From contig NZ_CP014782.1 in NCBI RefSeq assembly GCF_002005305.1, positions 868,001-932,000 of the forward strand: DNA of 64,000 nucleotides, given 5' to 3'. Made by a program: the position numbers and the translations under genes. The notes beneath the pieces were generated by a model. It was not told the origin of the DNA, made no database searches, and saw only the letters and a list, made by a program, of their open reading frames with translations. The first letter of the stretch is position 1. The number at the start of each line of letters is the position of its first letter. This document shows positions 59,299 to 64,000 of the stretch, piece after piece. This DNA is from Shewanella psychrophila. GTDB taxonomy: Bacteria > Pseudomonadota > Gammaproteobacteria > Enterobacterales > Shewanellaceae.

Positions 59299-61357
59299 AG
59301 CCTCGTCACTTCTTTGTATCATCATAGGGTTGCTGGCGACCTTACTGGTCAATATATTACTCTTACACCACTCCTATAAAGAGTTCGAAGATGACTATCA
59401 GCAAAAAGCAGATCTGTTGTTTAATTCGACTCATGATATGTTGCTGCAACATAAGATCATACTCAATGCATTGCGCTCACTTTTTAATGCCTCAGCCATA
59501 GTGACAAAGGAAGAATTCAATATTTTCTCCGAGGAGCTGTTAAAGATAAAATCAGCCGTTGCTTTTACTCTTGACGATGATCACCGAGTGAAATACATAT
59601 CAGATCCGGATTTTCAGGCTGAAATATTAGCTGGCAAAGTGCAAGTGGGTGCAGATGGTAAACTGGAATATCTGATGGAAGGTTTTTCCAGCCTGATAGT
59701 GAACATAGATGAGCATAATATGCCGTTTCTGGTGTATGCCATTTCTCATCAAAGAGTACAACAAAGGTTGGAGCAACATAAGGGGATCTGTGCTCAGCTA
59801 ACTCTGGATGACACACATTTTAGCAATGAGTACTGTAATAAAGAAGATGCCAACTGGCTGAGCTCATTTTTTAAGTATCAAGGTACCGACTCTGTCGACT
59901 TGCCTGAATATAATAGGAAATACAGTATATCGGCCTGGTCTATTGCACCATCAGGCCAAACATATGAACTGTATTTGCTGGTGTTGTTTATTACGGCAAT
60001 GGGGATGAGTCTATCAGTACTCCTGTACCTTAAAATCCGCAACCATATGCGTATCACTCAGATGACCATAGAGACCAAGTCCAAGTTTGCCTTGCTGTCC
60101 AGCATCAACCATGAGATCCGCACGCCTATCAATGCAGTCTTAGGCTACAGCCAGATGCTCAAAAACAGTAATTACTGCGATGTCTCCGGACGAAGCACCT
60201 TAGATAAAATCATCTGGTCGGCAAACCTGCTTAATAGCGTCGCTGAAAATACCCTGAACTTTTCGAAAGCCGAGGCGGGACACCTGAGTTTAGATTATCG
60301 GAATGTTAATTTCCTCGATGAACTCAATGCGATAAATGATTACTATAACGCCTTTAGTCAAACCCACGATAAGCGTCTGGTCATGAGGGTACAAGCCAAT
60401 ATGCCGAAGTATATTGGCCTAGACAGCACTAAGTTTTTCCAACTGACGACTAACTTCATCAATAACGCGTTTAAATACAGCAGTGGCAGAGAAGTCGTCT
60501 TCGATATCAGCTTAAAGTCTGTGGCAGGGCAAGATTTTGTGCGTGTGGCGGTCAAAGATACCGGTAAAGGCATGTCGGCAGGCTCGATAAAAGCCCTCAC
60601 TCATCCTTTCAATACCGATCCCAATGTCACACCTACCAGTCAGTCTGGCATAGGTATAGGCTTATATACCTGCAAAAAAGTGATTGAAGACGTTGGCGGT
60701 TATATACGCATACGTAGTCAGGAAAATAGAGGCACATTAGTGCTGTTTCGCTTCCCATATCGAAGGGCTTCTTCAGTAAACAATCACAATGTGAAACAGC
60801 TAAACACTCTTGATAATCCGGGTAGTGCTAGGGCTGACAAGATCACACAGCTAAATTGCATAACCAATGAATATAAAGCCCAAGGCTCAAGTCTAGGGGC
60901 TGAATTGAGTTCGAACGCAGCAAGTGACATCGCAAGTTCTTCTGCGCAGCTAACACCTGCCAATGTTAGTCAGATCACCAGAAAAAAATATGCAGATGTC
61001 TCTTTGTTACTTGTGGATGATAATCGATTTAATTTAGAGGTGTGCGGCAGCATATTGGAGACTGGTGGGTTTATTGTCAGTTCATTTCAAGATGAAGATG
61101 AGGCATTTGATGCCTTTAAAGCATCCGAGCCTCAGATTGTGGTCATGGATTACCGCCTTGCTAAAGTCGACGGGATTAGCTTAATAGGCGAGATGCGCCA
61201 GAGTCAAACTCACAAGGTTCATTACTTTATCTTATCGGCTAACGACAAGAGCGAGATACCTAATGCCGATGCGTATCCCGACATTAGCTTTCTACAAAAG
61301 CCGCTGAATTTAGCCATCTTTCTACAACTGTTGGATATCAAAGTTAAATTGGCCTAA
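59288..61357 (+). CDS. Hybrid sensor histidine kinase with CHASE-like periplasmic domain
   Basis: I prefer GTG 59288 (AAGG 9 nt upstream, 11-bp overlap with the Hpt gene); an ATG at 59267 lacks an SD. The 689-residue protein has TM1 (LLCIIIGLLATLLVNILLL) and a periplasmic region with CHASE-like features (LFNASAIVTKEEFNIFSEEL). TM2 lies near residue 235-255. A HisKA H-box (SSINHEIRTPINAV, His275), an HATPase domain (NFINNAFKYS, VKDTGKGMS, GIGIGLYTCKKV), a linker, and a C-terminal receiver (LLLVDDNRFN, phospho-acceptor D621 in VVMDYRL, K671 in FLQKPL) follow. The signal is unknown. Confidence 0.93.
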   Translation: MKSRASSLLCIIIGLLATLLVNILLLHHSYKEFEDDYQQKADLLFNSTHDMLLQHKIILNALRSLFNASAIVTKEEFNIFSEELLKIKSAVAFTLDDDHRVKYISDPDFQAEILAGKVQVGADGKLEYLMEGFSSLIVNIDEHNMPFLVYAISHQRVQQRLEQHKGICAQLTLDDTHFSNEYCNKEDANWLSSFFKYQGTDSVDLPEYNRKYSISAWSIAPSGQTYELYLLVLFITAMGMSLSVLLYLKIRNHMRITQMTIETKSKFALLSSINHEIRTPINAVLGYSQMLKNSNYCDVSGRSTLDKIIWSANLLNSVAENTLNFSKAEAGHLSLDYRNVNFLDELNAINDYYNAFSQTHDKRLVMRVQANMPKYIGLDSTKFFQLTTNFINNAFKYSSGREVVFDISLKSVAGQDFVRVAVKDTGKGMSAGSIKALTHPFNTDPNVTPTSQSGIGIGLYTCKKVIEDVGGYIRIRSQENRGTLVLFRFPYRRASSVNNHNVKQLNTLDNPGSARADKITQLNCITNEYKAQGSSLGAELSSNAASDIASSSAQLTPANVSQITRKKYADVSLLLVDDNRFNLEVCGSILETGGFIVSSFQDEDEAFDAFKASEPQIVVMDYRLAKVDGISLIGEMRQSQTHKVHYFILSANDKSEIPNADAYPDISFLQKPLNLAIFLQLLDIKVKLA

Positions 61358-61388
61358 TACCATTAAGTTTAATTAGGTCTCTTGTAAT

Positions 61389-61424
61389 AAAAGTAAGCTC
61401 GGCATCTATGCCGGGCTTACTTTT
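61389..61424. terminator. Bidirectional terminator after the signalling cluster
   Basis: A 17-bp stem with one wobble (61389-61405 with 61408-61424), A tract and T run on the two sides, between convergent genes. Confidence 0.88.
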
Positions 61425-61449
61425 ATCAGCTGCTGACTAAACGCTTAAC

Positions 61450-63321
61450 TTAAGCAAAATCATCGAAGGCAATGTGACTTTCATCCACTTGCTTGGATTT
61501 AAGCAGCTCTATGGTCGAACTCATCATGGCTGATGGGCCACAGAGATAAAACTCGGCTTTATCTAATGATGATTCAAATTCAGTGTCCAGATCCCTTGCC
61601 AAATGATCTTGTACATATCCTTTCGCCCCATCCCAGGTATTATCTTCAGCCGATGTTGTACGAGACAGTACGGGAATGTAGCTGAAGTTAGGGAAAGTGG
61701 CTGCAAGTTGCTTGAAAGTGTCCCTGTAAATAAGATCGGCTTGAGTACGGGCACCGAAGTAAAAATGTATCGGCCGTAGACTATTTAATTTTATCAACTG
61801 CTCCTCTATCAAGGCTTTCAGTGGCGCCATGCCTGAGCCTGCTCCTATTAGCACCATGGGCGAGGTTGAGTCTTTATTATCAGATCCCATAGCGAAGAAC
61901 TCCTCAAATGGACCTACAGCTTCTATGGTTTTCCCCAGAGCCAGATTGCAGATGTAGCTCGAGCCAATTCCAGGTTTAAACTTAGCGTGCGGTGGAGTCT
62001 GAATTTTTACGGTGAACACCAGCTCATCAGTCTGGCCATCGCCATTAGCCAGAGAGTAGTTACGACTGCAGGCTAAGTGTTCATAGTCCATTCTTAATAC
62101 TTCTTGCCAATGATGTTGTAACGCTGCCGGCAAGTCCACGGGAATAGAGCTACCTTGGGCAGCAGGAATGAAGAAGCGCATAAAGGCGCCGGCCTTAAAT
62201 TTAAGGCGCTCACCGCCGACAGATTTAAAGCGCAATTCCTTGATGTAAGGACTGATAAACTCACTGCTTATTAACTGTAATTTGTGGCTCGCAGCCTTAG
62301 TCACATCAACTAAAGTCAATTGCTCAAGCTCGTCACTATTATGCTGACAGGCTAACCGATAACCTTGTTCAAGTTCTTGCTCGGTCAACTGACTCTTATC
62401 CGCCGAGGTCATCTTAACTTTGGATGTCACTTTTATCTTACATCGACCACATGTTCCACCTCCGCCACAAGTCGAGGGCAGGGCAATATCATGATTGATC
62501 AAGCTATCGAGCAGGTTCTCATGGCTGGACATGGCCAGTTTGCCTAAACTCTTAGCGTGTTTGTCATAAATTTTTATCTTCTTGGCTTTAGCGAAACGTC
62601 CGCCAAACAGTGATGCCAAGGTATATTTTCCATTAAAACCAAGCTCTACGGTCCATATCAGGCCGGTAAAGGCAAAGAACAGAGTGAATACGGCGAATAC
62701 GATAATTTGAACATTGTTGAAACTACGCTCCTCGGCGTAATCCATAAAGTGCAGCATAAATGCGATGTCGACGATACGTCTGTCATCGTTAGTGTGTGCC
62801 GCAAGTCGGCCTGAGCCTGCATCGAGATACACTCGAGTATTAATTTCATCGTCAAAATCGATACGCCAGAGAATATTTTTCTCTTTTAGTCTATCGTCGA
62901 AGGGTGGCCCTTGTTTCACGGCACTGACAATTTCCCCAGGTCCCTTGTATGATGCGCTCGCCAGAGATTTTGCCATCGTTTCATCGACTACTGTTTGTTT
63001 ACCCGTTACTGCATCGACCAAGGTGTAGTCATTGTCAAAGTATGGGTAGAGTGCTTTTTTCTGAGTAAGCAGATAGTAAGGTTTGGCGAGTAATGATATC
63101 TGCGTCAATGAAACAGCACCTTTAAAATCTTGCAATACTTGCTTGGGCTCAATTAATTTAGATAATTCAGCCTTGGGCTCAGTAACCGATACGCGATATT
63201 GATTACCCGAGGCCGCTAGGGGATCCATGGCATTGAAATACAAGCCAGTACCTAGCCAAATAAGCAGCTGTAGGCCGACTAAAAGTGATAACCATTTATG
63301 AATTTTCTTAATTAACAACAT
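61450..63321 (-). CDS. PepSY membrane protein fused to 2Fe-2S ferredoxin and NAD-linked flavin reductase
   Basis: This 623-residue protein has an N-terminal PepSY_TM-like region: TM1 (WLSLLVGLQLLIWLGTGLYF), a periplasmic domain, and TM2 (VQIIVFAVFTLFFAFTGLIW). A 2Fe-2S ferredoxin domain comes next, with LPSTCGGGGTCGRCKIKV and a distal Cys in RLACQHNSD, followed by FAD-binding RNYSLAN and NAD-binding VLIGAGSGMAPLKALIEEQL, with LCGPSAM at the end. The reductase half resembles NqrF. It would pass electrons from NAD(P)H across the membrane, perhaps for iron reduction or flavin maturation. The start overlaps the preceding gene (TAATG). Confidence 0.88.
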   Translation of the reverse strand: MLLIKKIHKWLSLLVGLQLLIWLGTGLYFNAMDPLAASGNQYRVSVTEPKAELSKLIEPKQVLQDFKGAVSLTQISLLAKPYYLLTQKKALYPYFDNDYTLVDAVTGKQTVVDETMAKSLASASYKGPGEIVSAVKQGPPFDDRLKEKNILWRIDFDDEINTRVYLDAGSGRLAAHTNDDRRIVDIAFMLHFMDYAEERSFNNVQIIVFAVFTLFFAFTGLIWTVELGFNGKYTLASLFGGRFAKAKKIKIYDKHAKSLGKLAMSSHENLLDSLINHDIALPSTCGGGGTCGRCKIKVTSKVKMTSADKSQLTEQELEQGYRLACQHNSDELEQLTLVDVTKAASHKLQLISSEFISPYIKELRFKSVGGERLKFKAGAFMRFFIPAAQGSSIPVDLPAALQHHWQEVLRMDYEHLACSRNYSLANGDGQTDELVFTVKIQTPPHAKFKPGIGSSYICNLALGKTIEAVGPFEEFFAMGSDNKDSTSPMVLIGAGSGMAPLKALIEEQLIKLNSLRPIHFYFGARTQADLIYRDTFKQLAATFPNFSYIPVLSRTTSAEDNTWDGAKGYVQDHLARDLDTEFESSLDKAEFYLCGPSAMMSSTIELLKSKQVDESHIAFDDFA

Positions 63322-64000
63322 TAGCTTGCCTCCTTATTGAAAGCAGCTTTGCCTGATCTCTTATTTTCGCCTGAGTCTTTATCTAAGCGCATGCCGTCAT
63401 CGGGCTCAGCCGAGCCTCCCTCATCCGCCCCAGATTTAAAGATTCTATAATAAGTTAAGATAAGCCCGAGAATAGAAGCCGTTAGAGAGAACAACAAAAA
63501 CCAGAATAATAACCAGTTACTGGGGTCTTCATCTTCATAATCCATCACATGTAAACTGAACATAAGATCGAAGGTGCGCCAGAACTCATGACGTTTAGCC
63601 ACCAGCTTGCCTGTCTCGGCCGAGACATAAATAGAAGGGCTGCCGAAGTCATCGAAATTAACCCGCCATGCGGGTAATACTCGGCGGCTGAGCTCGAAAG
63701 GTGGGTTTTGAGTGATTAACTCGACCTCTGCTACCTCACCGTTACCACTGTAATAGTGTTTAGCGGCTTTGACTGCCATGGTTTTGTCGAGGGGAGATAA
63801 TAGCAGGCCAGTATGAGCATCGAGTAAAAAATTCTGTTCACCTTGCTTGAAGCGGTACACCTCTTTACCTAGAAAAACGCCCATTTCTAAACGCTCGGCT
63901 TCCGGATAAGCCTGAATAAGCTTGGCTAATGGATAGTCGATGCTATCCGGGTTGAGCTTGTCCTGATGATCCTCCACTAAGCTGTCGCCGTGAATATAAT
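63321..64000 (-). CDS. PepSY-domain membrane protein, 5'-truncated by the window
   Basis: The frame is open to base 64000 (the codons before a possible GTG at 63977 read YIHGDSL with no stop), so the start and probably an N-terminal membrane helix lie outside. The visible 218 or more residues are a PepSY-like periplasmic domain (FDDFGSPSIYVSAETGKLVA, RTFDLMFSLHVMDYE) and one membrane helix (LLFWFLLFSLTASILGLILTYY), with an acidic and basic Gly-rich tail. HVMDYE is shared with the fused gene downstream (HFMDYAE), so the pair arose by duplication of a PepSY_TM module. It is coupled to the reductase by TAATG. Confidence 0.82.
   Translation of the reverse strand, partial: YIHGDSLVEDHQDKLNPDSIDYPLAKLIQAYPEAERLEMGVFLGKEVYRFKQGEQNFLLDAHTGLLLSPLDKTMAVKAAKHYYSGNGEVAEVELITQNPPFELSRRVLPAWRVNFDDFGSPSIYVSAETGKLVAKRHEFWRTFDLMFSLHVMDYEDEDPSNWLLFWFLLFSLTASILGLILTYYRIFKSGADEGGSAEPDDGMRLDKDSGENKRSGKAAFNKEAS

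Noticed and set aside
1..64000. CRISPR array, rRNA genes, prophage or integrase
   Set aside because: No regularly spaced direct repeats with unique spacers, no rRNA sequence and no phage or recombinase genes were found.

Overview
The window is a chromosomal segment of a marine gammaproteobacterium, most likely Shewanella. The evidence is protein similarity and gene order: branched-chain keto-acid dehydrogenase E2 followed by nadA; nrdAB with yfaE; ubiG-gph divergent from gyrA; serC and a class I aminotransferase; then aroA-cmk-rpsA-ihfB-lapA-lapB-pyrF. From memory this closely matches Shewanella core-genome order. No rRNA, CRISPR array, prophage or complete insertion sequence is visible. There is one tRNA-Ser(GGA), one MITE-like element and two short repeat arrays.

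Region by region: 1-4.4 kb holds the truncated E2 gene, nadA and a NIT-domain chemoreceptor. 4.5-8.4 kb holds tRNA-Ser, cardiolipin synthase, an EEP-fold hydrolase and an orphan periplasmic solute-binding protein. 8.5-14.7 kb holds a RecQ-type helicase, a DUF885 lipoprotein, an orphan OmpR-type regulator and an M14 carboxypeptidase. 14.7-20.8 kb holds a zinc-ribbon protein, yeaC, ansA, sppA and the dienoyl-CoA reductase gene fadH. 21.0-27.0 kb is nucleotide and quinone metabolism on the minus strand (nrdA, nrdB, yfaE, ubiG, gph). A MITE lies between nrdA and nrdB, and a strong NrdR box and a DnaA box lie upstream of nrdA. 27.3-39.7 kb is the housekeeping block gyrA to pyrF. 39.7-49.5 kb holds an SDR of the dienoyl-CoA reductase type, a YaiL-type protein, an acyl-CoA dehydrogenase, PBP4 (dacB), a small membrane protein, DUF1904, pssA, emrD and a DTW-domain tRNA-modifying enzyme. 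49.9-55.7 kb is a complete tripartite RND pump operon without an adjacent regulator.

The most unusual accessory region is 55.9-61.4 kb. It contains a tightly packed and partly overlapping set: a 63-codon unknown gene, an HTH protein with an unrecognised C-terminal domain, a receiver-EAL protein, a minimal Hpt protein and a CHASE-like hybrid histidine kinase. Together these make a complete His-Asp-His-Asp phosphorelay that should end in a c-di-GMP phosphodiesterase. The window closes with two overlapping minus-strand genes for PepSY-domain membrane proteins, one fused to a 2Fe-2S/flavin/NAD reductase; the other runs off the window edge.

Other points of interest are degenerate tandem copies of the 3' end of yfaE, three covarying hairpins in a TTAA-bounded repeat after the yaiL-like gene, and a shared palindrome upstream of two fatty-acid oxidation genes.
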